Origin: Sipunculus nudus
Lineage: Eukaryota > Annelida > Sipuncula > Golfingiida > Sipunculidae
Assembly: GCA_026874595.1 (NCBI GenBank)
Contig: CM049306.1
Span: forward strand, 19,585,019-19,649,018
Reading direction: 5' to 3'
DNA: 64,000 nucleotides
Under the pieces are notes generated by a model. It saw only the letters and a program-made list of their open reading frames with translations, ran no database searches and was not told the origin of the DNA. The translations under genes and the position numbers were made by a program. Shown one piece after another: positions 1 to 11,897 of the stretch. The stretch's first letter is position 1; each line of letters begins with the position of its first letter.

Positions 1-666
1 ATTGTACTTCGTTTCCCTTAGATTGACACTTTATCATATGAAAATAGTATAAGAATAGAGATGTGCATATAAATATGAGAAGGCTGTATTACGGAAATTC
101 AGCTCAGGGATTAGCTACCCAGGATATTTCTCATTATTATAATCTGGATATAATACTGCATGCACATTTATATTTTTCTGTGGTCGATCTATCATGTAAA
201 TGCACAGTAGAGGGAGACATTTATTATCTAGTATGCCATGTGTAGTTTTTGTATTTTTATATGGTACCTTGACTCTTAAATATAGATGTAATTAAACAAT
301 AAAATGACAATCATCATATCTCACACTGTTCATTAGCCCTACCTTTATTTAATACCGGTGTATTATTTTTATGTTTTCACAGAGCCATTCCAGCCACGGT
401 GTCGGCCACCTTTAACTTTAATTTTTACTTGGTTTAAAACCTGCACTTTCAACCTTTATACTTAACCTTGACCTTAACCTTGTGCTTCTGCACTTGATGT
501 ACATGATACCAGAAAGTTGTATTCTGCAAGGACTCTAATTATTCATAAACAAGTATGACACTCAACACCACTGTACTTAATCTTTATGTACTACGAACCA
601 CAGTAGCACAGCTACAAGTGGTTTTAATATTAGGCAGTCCTGAGATGTGAGAATAGGTTTTAAATG
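1..666. other. AT-rich DNA without a clear gene; fragment of type I body at its end
   Basis: No convincing gene is seen. Bases 617-662 match the type I body segment containing AGTGGTTTTGATATTAGG (also near 7320, 24480, 25160 and 56035), so a short relic of that element abuts the next one. A possible plus-strand splice acceptor at 381-382 is listed separately. Confidence 0.6.
383..415 (+). CDS. weak candidate terminal exon
   Basis: A pyrimidine-rich tract ending TTTTCACAG (374-382) is followed by a locally GC-rich stretch. Read from 384 with a stop near 414-416 it would give SHSSHGVGHL; all three frames stay open for at least 30 bases. No donor or partner exon is visible, so only the splice-acceptor-like context and the GC shift support it. 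It may be chance. Confidence 0.15.
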   Translation, partial: SHSSHGVGHL

Positions 667-984
667 AACAAGGCCTACAGGCCTTATGCAAACCTGTGCA
701 AAGTTTGGGAGTATGAATGAAGGTTTAGTTTAAAATTTAATATTGATCCTCTTAAGTCCTGCATATCTACCTTAGTCATCATGATTTCAGCAAAATGAAT
801 GTTTCGGACCTGCAAGTTTCAGACTAGGACATTTTAAAACTAGAATATGGGTAGTCATGCAACAAGCAACTATGTGTATCCGCAGAAATCAGAGTGGGAC
901 GGGTGAAGTGAGGCATGGATTAAGCGGCAAGGGGAATAGAGTGAGGTGTGTTGCATATTAGCATGGATGTCTGCAGCGTAAACG

Positions 985-1900
985 TGAATGTAGGTAGTGC
1001 CACCTGTCATAAAATAGAGAAAATTGTCCAGGATGTATAAACCTGCAAAATTTCTGGTGGATAAGTCAAACCACTGCTGAGATATGAGTGATTTTATCCC
1101 AAGGCAGATGAACAGATGGATGCTGTGCATAAGTGGTTGCAGGTGGCACCACCAGTTTTGCCTATGATGAAGAGCTATGTGAGATCTATACACAAGCAAA
1201 ATGTTGGCCCAATCGGTCAAACGGTTACCAAGATATGAGCTTGGATGTCTGCAGAGTAAACCTGAATGTAGGTGGTGCCACCTGTCAAAAATCGAGAAAG
1301 CTCTTCAGGATGTATTAACCTGCAAAATTTCAGGTGGATAAGTCAAACCACTTCTAAGATATGAGTGATTTTATCCAAAGGCCGATGAACAGATGGACGC
1401 TGTGCAAAAATGGTTGCAGGTAGCACAACCAGTTTTGGGTATGATAAAGAGCTATGGGAGATCTATACACATGCAAAATTTTGGCCCAACTGGTCAAACT
1501 GTTCCCGAGATATGAGCTTGGATGTCTGCAGCTTAAACGTGAATGTAGGTGGCGCCACCAAGAAATCAAGAAAGCTGTCCAGGATGTATACACATGCAAT
1601 ATTTCAGATGGATAAGTCCAACCAATGCAGAGATATGAGTGTTTTTATCCCATGGCAGATGAACAGATGGACGCTGTGCAAAAATGGTTGCAGATGGGGC
1701 CACCATTTTCAGTGTATGTTATAAAGCTTTCCAAGGGCTACATTTGTGCAAAATCTTTAGCCTTATCGGTCAAACAGTTCCCCAGATATGTGGGTTTATG
1801 TGTGGAAACAGACGCACAAATGGACGCTGGGCAGAGAGGAAAGGTCAGAGGTCAACCAAAAATGAGGGCGCAGCAGTTCACATGTGACCAATCATAATTC
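985..1900 (+). repeat. tandem array, ~277 bp period made of two ~140 bp monomers
   Basis: Landmarks at 991, 1271 and 1548 (palindrome followed by TGTC or a variant) and at 1141, 1418 and 1689 (palindrome followed by AGTTTTG-like) repeat about every 277 bases, with the two series offset by about 140. Both monomers continue into a GCAAAATTTCAGG-like segment and then AAGTCAAACCACT..GAGATATGAG, so they appear to share an ancestor. Short open frames through the array have no sign of being genes. Confidence 0.8.
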
Positions 1901-2264
1901 TGAATTTAAAAAATTCTGCCCGGTGGTTATGGATGAGTTCTCCAGAAACCTATGCGGTGATGGCGGCAGCGTCGGCGTTTCACTGAAAACATAGTATCGG
2001 CAACACTCTGTTTTGGCGGATACAATATGATTGTAGCTGGCACACCAGTCTTATATACAAAGAAGAGGTATATACATATGCCCAATGTCAGACTGATGTG
2101 TCAAACCCCTCCTGTGAAATAAGCAGGGACATACACTGCAAAAGTCAATGTAGGTGGCACCACCTGTCTTGTAAATGAGAATACCATCAAAGACGCATAG
2201 ACTGGTCAAAATATCAGTCCAATACACCGAGTGACCTGTGACAAACTGCTGCCTCAAGCTACTG

Positions 2265-2365
2265 CACTGAGTGAACTCTTGACCTGCACCTGGCTAGACT
2301 GAGTGAACTTTTGCCTGTACCTGGCTGCACTGAGTGAACTCTTGACCTGTTGCATCATCTGACAC
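2265..2365 (+). repeat. 31-32 bp tandem repeat (TGAGTGAACTCTTGACCTG unit)
   Basis: Three consecutive units of about 31-32 bases carry ACTGAGTGAACT..TGACCTG.ACCTGGC. The same array follows the same upstream monomers at 48395-48480, so the order of modules is conserved between two element copies 46 kb apart. Confidence 0.75.
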
Positions 2366-3652
2366 AGCTGGCAGTCTGCCAAAGCTATAAATAGATTCAG
2401 GCTGAACTTTTGTGCCAAATATGACGCAGTGAGCAGTCTGCCAAAGCTATAAATAGAATGCAGCTACTGCACTGATTGAACTCTTGACCTGTACCTGGCT
2501 GCACTTCTTCCAATCCTGGCACTGTGCCAAAACTATTTATAGAGATGACATCATCTTGGCTAATGGCCAACATCAAAGCACTGGCAATCTGCCAATGGTA
2601 AACCAAGTGCTGCCATCTGTACACAAAAGTGGTCCCTACTTGAAATAACTTTGAAATTTATTTTCCCAATACAAAATGCTTTTAAGCTGAATTTCTATAA
2701 AAAAAAGAAATTAGGAATATATGTAAAATTATTACGGATGCATACTGAATGCAAAATTAAAATACAGATATATCTCACTGATGGCAAATTCTTGAATTAA
2801 GTTGAGTAGGGATACCAAAAATTTATAATCCACATACATTTGTGTTTATATAGCCACAGAGAGCTGAATATCCATAATTGTAACATTGCCTGGTATGATG
2901 AATAACTTAAATCATAATCTAAATTTTTTAAAAGCTATTAAAAAAACTTTCTTGTCAATATTAACCAAAGATAACCTGAAATCTAAATGTCTAGTGGCAA
3001 AATGTAATAGATGCTGATAAACTGGTGCCAGGCTAGATGTAACAGCATCACACAGCTAAAATATATGGTAAAATGACTCAATTCAATCTGCATAATTCAG
3101 CCAAAAATCATTCATGTGGAACCATTAATGACAACTATTATAAGAATTATTGTAGGGATTATTCTTGTAAAATATTTAACAAACTGGCTTCAGTGGCATC
3201 AGTTGAAAAACGTTTCGCAGGTTTATAACTCATATAGGAAGATACATCAAACTGGCTAAGTTCAGCTTCCCGTAACTCAGCCAAAAAGCACTGAACCAAA
3301 ACAATTTGAACAAACTTGAATTATCAACATCTGAGGATAATTAATGTGTGAGATTTAGGAATTTGGCCCAGTGGTTTTTGAGAAGAAGATCTTTGTAGCC
3401 ACTGAGCTAAAATGGGCTGTTATGGCATATGACTAAATTCAGCTTCCCATAACTTAGCCAAAAGTCACTGAAAAGAGACGATTTGAACAAACTTCAGAAA
3501 GCACTACCCTAGGATCATTTCTGTGTGATATTAAACATTTTGGCCATATCAGGTTTCAGAGAAGAAGTTTTTTGTAGCCACATCTACAGACGGACGGACG
3601 ACGGACAATGGACCAAGACTATAGCTCAGATGACTACAGTCAGCTAAGCTAA

Positions 3653-3977
3653 AGAACATAACAATCTTTCCCCTCAGAATGCTGGCTTGCACATATGTAA
3701 CAATATATTTGTACTTGTTCCAAATAAAAAAGAATACAAATGCTACCTTGTATTCTGATTTTCCTACAAAATAAAAATAATCATACATCTACTGAATACT
3801 GAAGAAAACAGCGAGTTCATGTACCAGTAACAAACTTGAAGAGATTAAACAAAAGAAAAAAATACAAACAGAACAAATGACAAATACAGTAACTGCTTAT
3901 TAGACAACTTATGTAACATGTCTAACTATGCTGGTATGTCAAATAGTATACTTTGGAGAAACTGACAGAAAACTTAC
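3653..3977. other. AT-rich DNA, nothing recognised
   Basis: This lies between the end of the type IV/I chimera and the candidate exon on the minus strand. If that exon is real, this is the start of its downstream intron. No repeat or gene signal is seen. Confidence 0.6.
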
Positions 3978-4136
3978 CTGGACTCAAAGTGGTTGCACTG
4001 CTCCTCTGAGCAGTCATGCTCCTCGATGAATACTTGTAAGTACTCATCCGAATCCGATCCGGAAGCCTCTCCGAGCAGATCCAGCTCATCCTCCCCAAAT
4101 GTACAAAAGCACTGACGAAGCATATTCCTGTCCCCA
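3978..4136 (-). CDS. candidate internal coding exon, unknown protein
   Basis: The exon reads on the minus strand. The donor is CCAG|GTAAGT, a consensus 5' splice site whose intron begins at 3977. The likely acceptor is TATGTCACAG just above 4136. Length is 159 bases (53 codons, phase-neutral), with no stop in the chosen frame; the first base completes a codon and the last two start one. The peptide contains NMLRQCFCTFGEDELDLLGE, then a Ser/Asp/Glu-rich stretch SGSDSDEYLQ and a Cys/His/Glu-rich end HDCSEEQCNHFES. GC content is visibly higher than in the flanks, as expected of a coding exon. The acidic, serine-rich composition suggests a soluble or cytoplasmic linker, but the family is not recognised. 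The frame stays open to about 4174 if an upstream AG is used instead. Neighbouring exons were not found; repeats surround it. Confidence 0.6.
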
Positions 4137-4886
4137 CTGTGACATATCAAGTAAGGGTGACCATAGCAACAGTGCTTTCATTCCGTTAACTCTTCACGCT
4201 GACACCGCCTGTCTTTGGCGATTCCATTTAGCACAAGTAAAGCACTGATTGATTAAAATCCCTTAACACTGGGTAAGGAAGACAGGATACGAAGACCTGA
4301 TTGTATCCCCCCTAAAACCACTTAATCTTGTTGTTCCCTCTGAGAAGTGTTTCCTTAATTAATTATTCAGCTTTGTGGGCTCAATGAAGCTTAATAACAC
4401 ATTTTAAGCACTTTCCTGGATGAGGATAAAATAAGACAGCTTATTTATACAATGTGAACCGTATCTCCGAAGTCGCGATCCATAAATGTCACAGCACCCA
4501 TGGGAATACGTTATCCTTATTTCAGGCTATATTTCCTGCTTAAAGTGCCTGTATTGGTGGGAACAAGTTATTTTACCTTGTTGTTATGCACTGGGCTGGA
4601 TTGAGAGTTTGGTTTGACACTTTTCCTGCAAAAGGATAAGAGCTCATTCATTTTAGCACTAACTGAAATCCAGATGATATATTACTCGATGAAAATAATA
4701 AAGAGTGAAAACCAACCCTTGCCTTTCTCTGGTCCTTTCAAAACTATCTACATTAACAACCGGTATTTAATACATGCCAAAGAGCCCAATTAGCAAATCT
4801 GTAAAAGACATTTTATATCATACCTATGTTCCTACTTCAAAACTCCTGCTGCTGTGTATGCCATATGCCTCAAAGATTTATTAAAC

Positions 4887-4929
<43 letters not shown>

Positions 4930-5946
4930 ATACATACACTATAGATATATTACAGACACCTTTACATTAAAGGTGCCAGCAACCTTATATGTGCTTCATT
5001 AAAAGTCATTTGCCACCTTTAATGTGTAGTTTATACCATTATTAGTTCATTTTAGCTGAATACAAACTTTCATAGTGAAACCATCTGTTGAAACTCGTCT
5101 CTTTTTTACCTGATTTGAAAATCGTTTGGTTCTGTGTATTGATAAATACAATCCACCTGCATTTGTTTACTATAAAAAGACCAAGTAACCAGGTACAAAA
5201 ATGCACACGTGCAAAATATTGTACTCAAGAAAGGAAGTTTTACTTGCCATGAATTACAATTAAATTACATTTTTACTGTTAGTCTTGATTTATGACAGTA
5301 GTGCAAGACACTATGTTTATGTTTTTATTCATGCCACTGATTACTCCCTGAGAAAGTTTATTTCTTCTTTGTATAGGTGTAAGGAATGTTTTCAGAGTGA
5401 TAATAATCAAGAAGGATATTTTTATGAGTAAATAAGTAAACAGTGTTTGTCATGTATACCTAAATATGCCTAGTAAAATAATGGACACCTTTAATACAAA
5501 CACCTCTCTATTACAGACAAAAATTCAGGTTCTGGCAAACCAATTACTGGTTGGTTTCACTTTCAATATATGTCTTACATTTACTAACTCCACTATGAAT
5601 CTTGAAATAAGCTTTTTATGAGATATGGTTATTATTATGGTATAATTATATAATTATTTCATGATTATGTCTATTTAGTTTCCTTAGGATCAAATTATCC
5701 TTAATTTTGTATTTCTTAAACTGTTATTTTTACTTTCTGTTTATCACAGATAAATATCCATTGAATCTTCTTCTATACTTAAAGTTTAAAATTGTATCAA
5801 AAATCAAATCAGCATAGATCAAATACTGCCATGCTACTAAACCATGAGCTGTAACATGGGTGTTATCTTATTATTTAATCTAAATTCAGTTTGTAATTTG
5901 AGCTTTTCTTCAATATAAATGGTAACAGTTATCCACATTAGAGAAA
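4137..5946. other. unique-looking AT-rich DNA
   Basis: No repeat family of this window and no gene are seen, apart from the (AT)n tract at 4891-4924. If 3978-4136 is an exon, this is its upstream intron. Confidence 0.55.
4891..4924. repeat. (AT)n microsatellite, about 17 units
   Basis: This is an uninterrupted AT dinucleotide run. It may be length-variable between individuals. Confidence 0.95.
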
Positions 5947-7581
5947 AACAAGGGACCCATGGGTCAAATCGCTCAGCTGAATTTTGGAAAATATTAGTAA
6001 CTGCAAAATATTTTTATTTCTTTTGGTTTTTCATGTTTATTATCATTAGAAAAGCTATGAGAAAACGGCCCTGCTAAAATGAAACTCTGTAAATTATAGA
6101 ATAATGGACATGAGCTAAACCATTTAGTGATGCACCAAGGGAACAAATAGGCCTACGGTAAGTGTTATATAAAAGTAACATTTCATAAACAAATAATGTG
6201 TGAAGGTAATTAAGTTTTTTTTTTAAAAGTTAAATATATGGCAATATGAGTTAATAATTAATCCCACAAAGTTTGACCAATATTCTTAATTTTAATACCA
6301 AGTTAACAGTGTTATTTACACCTAGGCCCCGCCAACTTTAATATATGAATGAAATGCTACAAAGTATTTATATCTTCTTAAATCATGTCATTTAGCACTT
6401 ACAATAGATCCTAATATTTAATCACATTTGAATATTAGGATTAAATTCCTGAAATTTATTTTCTTTAAAAAATTCAAAATTGTCCAAGTCTCATCAAAAA
6501 GAATTTATTTAACATTAAAATTATAAGATTCATCTTGTTTATTAGTCCTGTGTATTGAAGGGGTGGGTGGGGGAGGGGTCTTCGTTGTTACTGCTCATTG
6601 CTGAAAAAAATGTTAATTTTAAGATTCATCCAGTTCATAGTACAGGTCTGTCAACGGAAAGGGGGGGGGGAGAGAAAAAGGCTCCCTGTGGTATGGTATT
6701 AACTGCAGACAGCCTGATCAAGCTCAACTCAGTGGAGAGAGGGCTTGCCCTAGTGATAGGATTGCGTAACATTATGCCAACAGCCTGGGGGGGGGGCATA
6801 GAGAGTTGCACTGAATGACCTACAGTGACCAAAGTGGACTGCTTGACAATGTAAGGGAATACAACAAGAGCCTCCAAAAAAATTCAATAACTAGCCTAAT
6901 TTTGCAGCTTTTATTTTAAATTTCAGATTTTAACAGATTAAATCCTTATGTGCAAATGCTGTGAAAATTAAATCAACAGTACTAACAGGAAAAAAATGTG
7001 CCGTGACCAAAGTTGGGCAAAATTTAAGGTACCAATTTTTTATTTTTGCTAATACTTTAAAAAATTTAAAAGATTTTGATCTGATTTTGGGTATACAATT
7101 TAATTTTGATTAATTAAAGTTATATTACTGGAAAAAATGTCCTTAGTTTTAACATGTTTTGTGTTAAGTGATCAAATATCTTTCATGATTTTTTACAAAA
7201 TGCATTATGTTTGAGCCCATAACTTTTTAAAATTATTTAATACAGACTTAATTTCTTGCATGTACATAGGAACTATATAGAGAAATATATTTTATGGCAA
7301 ATATGAGGAAAAACAGATGAGTGGTTTTGATATTAGGTGGTCCTGAAGTGTGAAAATAGCTTTTCAATAAAAAATTAAGGTTTTTCCTTAATTTCTCAAA
7401 GGTACGAAGTCAGAAGGACCCAGTTTTCGGCTTGGTAGTAGATCTTGGGGACATCTAACATTATGCCGAATTTTGGATTCCTAGGTCTTACGGTTTCAAG
7501 ACGTGCCACATCTACGGACGGACGGACGACGGACAATGGACCACGACTACAGCTCGGATGACTTATAGTCAGCTGAGCTAA
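5947..7581 (+). mobile_element. type I modular element, complete
   Basis: The head is AACAAG + GGACCCATGGGTC (5947-5966), then GCTCAGCTGA. The body has variable G-rich patches (about 6555-6580, 6661-6670 and 6787-6796) and an AT-rich segment with landmarks TTGGGCAAAATTTAAGG (7014) and TGTACATAGGAAC (7261). The tail has GGACGGACGGACGACGG, then hairpin AGCTCGGATGACT/AGTCAGCTGAGCT, ending CTAA at about 7581. Motif GCTCAGCTGA near the head is the inverted complement of TCAGCTGAGC at the tail. No reading frame longer than chance occurs. It resembles non-autonomous Helentron-type (HINE) elements in layout; that is inference. The flanks show no obvious target duplication. Confidence 0.75.
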
Positions 7582-9898
7582 TTATTAAGATATTTTTTTG
7601 CCCTATATAACTGAATGATTCTATAGACTCCATGCTCTTCTAATTCAATATTATACCTGTAAAATGTCCTCATATGAATCTCTCCTGTATTCTTGTATAA
7701 ATTAGCTTAATTATGAACATATAAACATACATATCTAAGTAAATACAAATAAACCTTTATCTTATGAATAATCTATGCATATGCTATATTTCCCTAATGC
7801 TAAAATGTTTTACACTGATTGAAGAAATAAGAACTGATACGTTGGTCCTTTGCCATATTTTTTGTTCCTATAAACTGTAAACCAAAATAACTCACTGGAT
7901 ATAGTTAAAACTGCATGTTACATTTTAAACATAAGCATAACCATGTTGTCTGTGCTTACACAAAATAATAACAATAATAATCAGTTCTCTACCAACAAAT
8001 TGATGAGAGGAAAAATGATAAATAATATGTTAATTATTACATTTTTTGTCAATACAGCCAATAGAGTACTTGGAAACACAAAGGAAGCAGTAAACAGAGC
8101 TCAACATGTGACTGGAATTGGACATAGGTATACAGTCTATAGTGTAGGTGAACATACTGGTTATAGGACCATGTGACATTGAAAATTACTCAGTTCCTCA
8201 AAGGATCATTCACCTGAAACAAAGTTTTTTTGCTGCATCTTCATTTCTGGATGAAGACATCACTCTGATAATAACTTGTAAATGATAAGCTTAATTAGTT
8301 ACTGCATCACAACAATGGCATATTTATATAGAGTGGTTATAGATATGTTATAGGTATAGTTAATGGTATTGTAACAGAAAAAATCCAACTATTATTTTAC
8401 TCACTTCCTTTACAAATACTCTGTTCTATAATCGTTGAGGTCTCAAAAATGTCTCCAAATGTTAGTATATATGAGCAAAATGTCAGTTCTCTAATATTCC
8501 ACAAACTTCTGCTCCAGGATCCTTATATTTATGTTCAGAAAGCTGAAAATATGCTCTACACTAGCTGGAGTATTATTAAACTTTGGATTTTCTATTATTT
8601 TCTGATTTTCCAATTCTGTTTGATATTATTTATACTTTTATACATTTTTAATAAGTTCATGTATATTTCACTAAAGGTTGTTCATTTCAGCATTTCTGCT
8701 ATTTTAAAGATAAGGAATACCTCTACCATGGGTATTCCTAGTTTTCACAGCAACACCACAAATTAGACTAGTGATTGCTGACCTCATTATATACTTATGT
8801 GCATGGATTTTGATGCAAGCTGAACTTAGTTGCAGTATTTTATTACATTATTAATATATTTGTCAAGTTTCATCAAAATCCTTCATATTCCAAGTAAGTG
8901 ATCATCATGACACAAAGCCTGATGACCTCTGACCTCATTAAATATGCATGGATTTTGCCTGTAACAAAACTAGTGTGAGATAATCTATAGGAATGTAATT
9001 ATGATTTTTGTGAAAATCCATCAAACCCTGATAAGTTATCATGGTAACACTAAAAGTTAATGGATCCATAGATGGACAGGGACCATACCATATAATACAT
9101 CCTGTCTAAAACAGGCATATTAAAACTTAAAAGTGCATGTTTGTACAAACTCCTGAGACAGTTCTGACACCTTGAGGTGGAATTTGACAGGGATATTGCA
9201 GTAACTATAATTACATAATCAATGGTCATCCAAACACTGTGGCTGTGTTTACAAAGAACTCTTATACTGATACTACTGGTAATATGCCTAGCTGTAATTA
9301 TCCTCCTGTGTCCTAAGGGACAGACAGTTAGGACATAGATATGGCTTGGTGCCCGTCTTAACTGAAGTTTCATGTATTTGGCTCCATATCATTTTCTGTT
9401 CTTAAATATGACCATAAGGGTTTTAAGGCAGTATCTAGATGTCTACCAGTTAACATCTAGAAATAAGTTTGTGTCATTGGCTAATGTTGGCTGAGTTTTA
9501 AGGTAATTATAATAACAAAATAGTGCATGGTCACTATTTGGGCTGAGTCCATTTAGAAATTATAATACTGATTATTAAAAAGGAACTTGGATAGACAACA
9601 AATATTCTTATTAAAAGAAAAGTAAGAATTTCTAAAGAGGCAACATAGGGATTGGATTACACCTGCTTCGAACAAAAATTCCCTGGACCATCTGTTAAAA
9701 TTCCAGGATCTGCCACTGTATTAATGCACAATCCCTGTCTTAAAGCCTGACAGTCCCACAACACTTTTCAGCAAATATTTACAGTGATGTTAGTAAATCA
9801 GAGATCTTTTTTTCAGGAAAACAATCATGTGCCTACACCTATGGGAACATTTTAACGGCACCATACATTTAATCATTATTGCTGTCCCCAAACATTAC
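7582..9898. other. AT-rich DNA; one faint repeat relic
   Basis: No gene is seen. Around 8770-9060 two segments share GCATGGATTTTG and TCATCAAAATCC-like words about 130-150 bases apart, probably an old element relic. Open frames at 8449-8766 (plus) and 9050-9373 (minus) have AT-driven composition and no splice or start context, and I do not regard them as genes. Confidence 0.5.
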
Positions 9899-9958
9899 CA
9901 CGATCGTTATGACTTCGTTGTAGACTTTATTACCCTCTTCTTGTATGCTATGAATTTC
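9899..9958 (-). CDS. candidate small coding exon, unknown protein
   Basis: Read on the minus strand, a strong acceptor (ACTTATCTTCTGTTTAG) ends just above 9958 and an open frame follows: EIHSIQEEGNKVYNEVITIV. A GTAATG donor follows directly below 9899, giving a 60-base exon. If the donor is not used, the frame runs nine more codons to a TAA at 9869-9871 and the exon would be terminal. The amino-acid composition looks protein-like, but 20-29 codons are too few for certainty. It has the same strand as the stronger candidate at 3978-4136, roughly 5.8 kb away. The product is not recognised. Confidence 0.3.
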
Positions 9959-11149
9959 CTAAACAGAAGATAAGTTACAGATTTTGAAAATTTGTCACAA
10001 ACATTTTCTTCCTGCCTGAGCTGAGAGCACTAGCCCTGGAAATCCAGAGACATTTACAAAACATTTAAGAATAACTAGCAATGCAATGGACAGGAACACC
10101 TTAAGAATAAGTGAAGAGATGACATGAAAGTGCCTGTTTATACTTGTTTTCCAAGATACAATATAATAATAAACAAATTAAGGTAATTTATATGGGTCTA
10201 TTATAAAAGTGATGAAAGTATTTGCTAAAAATTTTTTATTTTTTAAACAAATATTACAACAGTAAATTTTAAAACTAATCAAAACCTCGAAGCTATCAAA
10301 GCTATTGAAAGCATGACTTTGACTATATTTTTATAAAGTTTAGCAACCAAGTTAGATATCTATGATTAAAAATTCTAGGTATATGTATATTTGAACAAAA
10401 TCAAGACAAGTAAAAGCATATACATTTGATAATATACATGTCAACAGCAGATAAGGCAACAAGTTTGGTTTAACTTACAAAATTATTTGAATGTCACTGC
10501 AAAGTTAGTGGAAATGAAAAATACTCTTTTTGTTTGCTCTATCAGTTAATGGCATACTTCTAATAATATACAATGTTCCTGCATGGTTAATAATTGTTAT
10601 GCTGACTTAAACAAAGTGTTCTGACTCTCTTGTCACGAAAAATATCAATATTTTATAGATAATCACCTAACCCAGGTCAATAATCAATATTAACATTTAT
10701 CCCAATATTCCTAACAAATAAAACAGACCATGAATCAGTTTACAATAGTCTGCACTAGGCCACAAATCCACATCAGTTCAGTTTTCTTTAATCAGCTTGG
10801 AAGATGGTCCACAGTAGTTAGGTTTAGTCTAATCCACAGCAGACTGGTTCCTAGTGTATACAGGCAAATCAGTTTCTTGTCTGGATGAGGCCAGTGTTGC
10901 TACCATTTGACCGATTCCTTCAAACAAAATACTGCTTTTTGTAACACATACAGTAAATCAAATAAAAAAAAAGTGTGACAGCAAACTCATTTTTGTTGAA
11001 TAAACTGATGTAGGCTTTTGTAAAACAAACTACAGAGCAGACACAAAGCATACAACTTCAAGTTTAAAGTCTACTGTTTTACTGTAATCTGATTTAGGTG
11101 CAAAAATAGGGCTGGAGGGTAGACATGGCCAATACAAAGAGTTTATACC
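9959..11149. other. AT-rich DNA, nothing recognised
   Basis: No repeat family of this window and no gene are seen. If the exon at 9899-9958 is real, this is its upstream intron. Confidence 0.5.
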
Positions 11150-11254
11150 AGGGGTACCCATACAAAAAATTTTTGTACTGGAAACGTTCCAGGAAAGTTC
11201 TGGGAACTTGAACGCTCCGACAACACATCTTATGTAGCCACAGCATGTACAAGC

Positions 11255-11406
11255 TATCCGGGACGTTCCCACTAGCTCCTATGCTGTGTTCCCACAATGT
11301 TCCAGAAACGTTTCAACTAGCTGGGACATTCCCACTTGCTGCTACATTGTGTTCTCGCGAGGTTCCGGAAATGTATCAACTAGCTGGGATGTTCCCACTA
11401 GCTGGT
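11255..11406 (+). repeat. 63-64 bp minisatellite, ~2.5 copies, frame-preserving
   Basis: GGGACGTTCCCACTAGCT-like blocks start at 11260, 11322 and 11388. With a period of 63-64 bases the open frame 11245-11427 carries a 21-residue repeat (QLAGTFPLAATLCSREVPE in the second copy). Five of the differences between copies 1 and 2 are synonymous, but many are not, and there is no other gene context. I treat it as a minisatellite. Confidence 0.6.
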
Positions 11407-11897
11407 ACAGATGGCTTTGGCATATAATTTTATAGGGTGCCAGCAGCATACTGAATGGCAACTTCTGTCTAGCTGTGCTGTGATTGGCTAAACTGATTTA
11501 GGATGGAAAAGCAGCCATCTTTGCAAAATTGAGAATATGTACTATGTCAGCTCTTGTAAAATTATGGAGAACTGTGCCAAAGAGCTCAAGTAAGAGTAAT
11601 ATTTAACAGATCCAGCATGTTCAGAGGACTCATTGGATTAATTAGAACATACAAACACTTCATAGAAACACAGCTAGGGAGGACCAGTAGAGCTAGACTA
11701 TTTGTTACAGCCATCATGCAGTAAGTTTGAACTACAGAGCTCATAGTTCTATAAGCTGGTATAGATAGAAAATAATTTAATATCATAAACACAGCAATTT
11801 TTTTCAACCATAAATGATATCTCCTTGCTTATTTGGTTTATATCATTAATAAAATCAAGTTGAACAGTTTGCTTTTTCGAAAGCTTCCTCAAAAGTA

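Larger units (their letters stand above)
667..3652 (+). mobile_element. type IV modular element, chimeric (type IV head, type I/II tail)
   Basis: Seen: head AACAAG at 667 followed by AGGCCTACAGGCCT, a 6 bp self-complementary stem with a 2 base loop. The body runs through three modules. The first (about 990-1900) alternates two related ~140 bp monomers in a ~277 bp period, each opening with a GGTGGYRCCACC-like palindrome. The second (about 2000-2660) has the ~125 bp monomers and short tandems also present at 47.7-48.6 kb. The third (about 2700-3560) repeats a segment built round AATTTGAACAAACTTGA. The end has GACGGACGGACGACGG (from about 3588) and hairpin AGCTCAGATGACT/AGTCAGCTAAGCT (3623-3650), then CTAA-like bases. 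The tail is the type I/II tail and not the type IV tail at 15986 or 51736, so this looks like a recombinant or two fused elements. It has no coding capacity. Helentron-derived HINE elements are the nearest known analogy; that assignment is inference. Confidence 0.7.

Noticed and set aside
1410-1897. Overlapping plus-strand open frames of 67-104 codons
   Set aside because: They lie in the type IV tandem array and similar frames recur in each unit without conserved start or stop.
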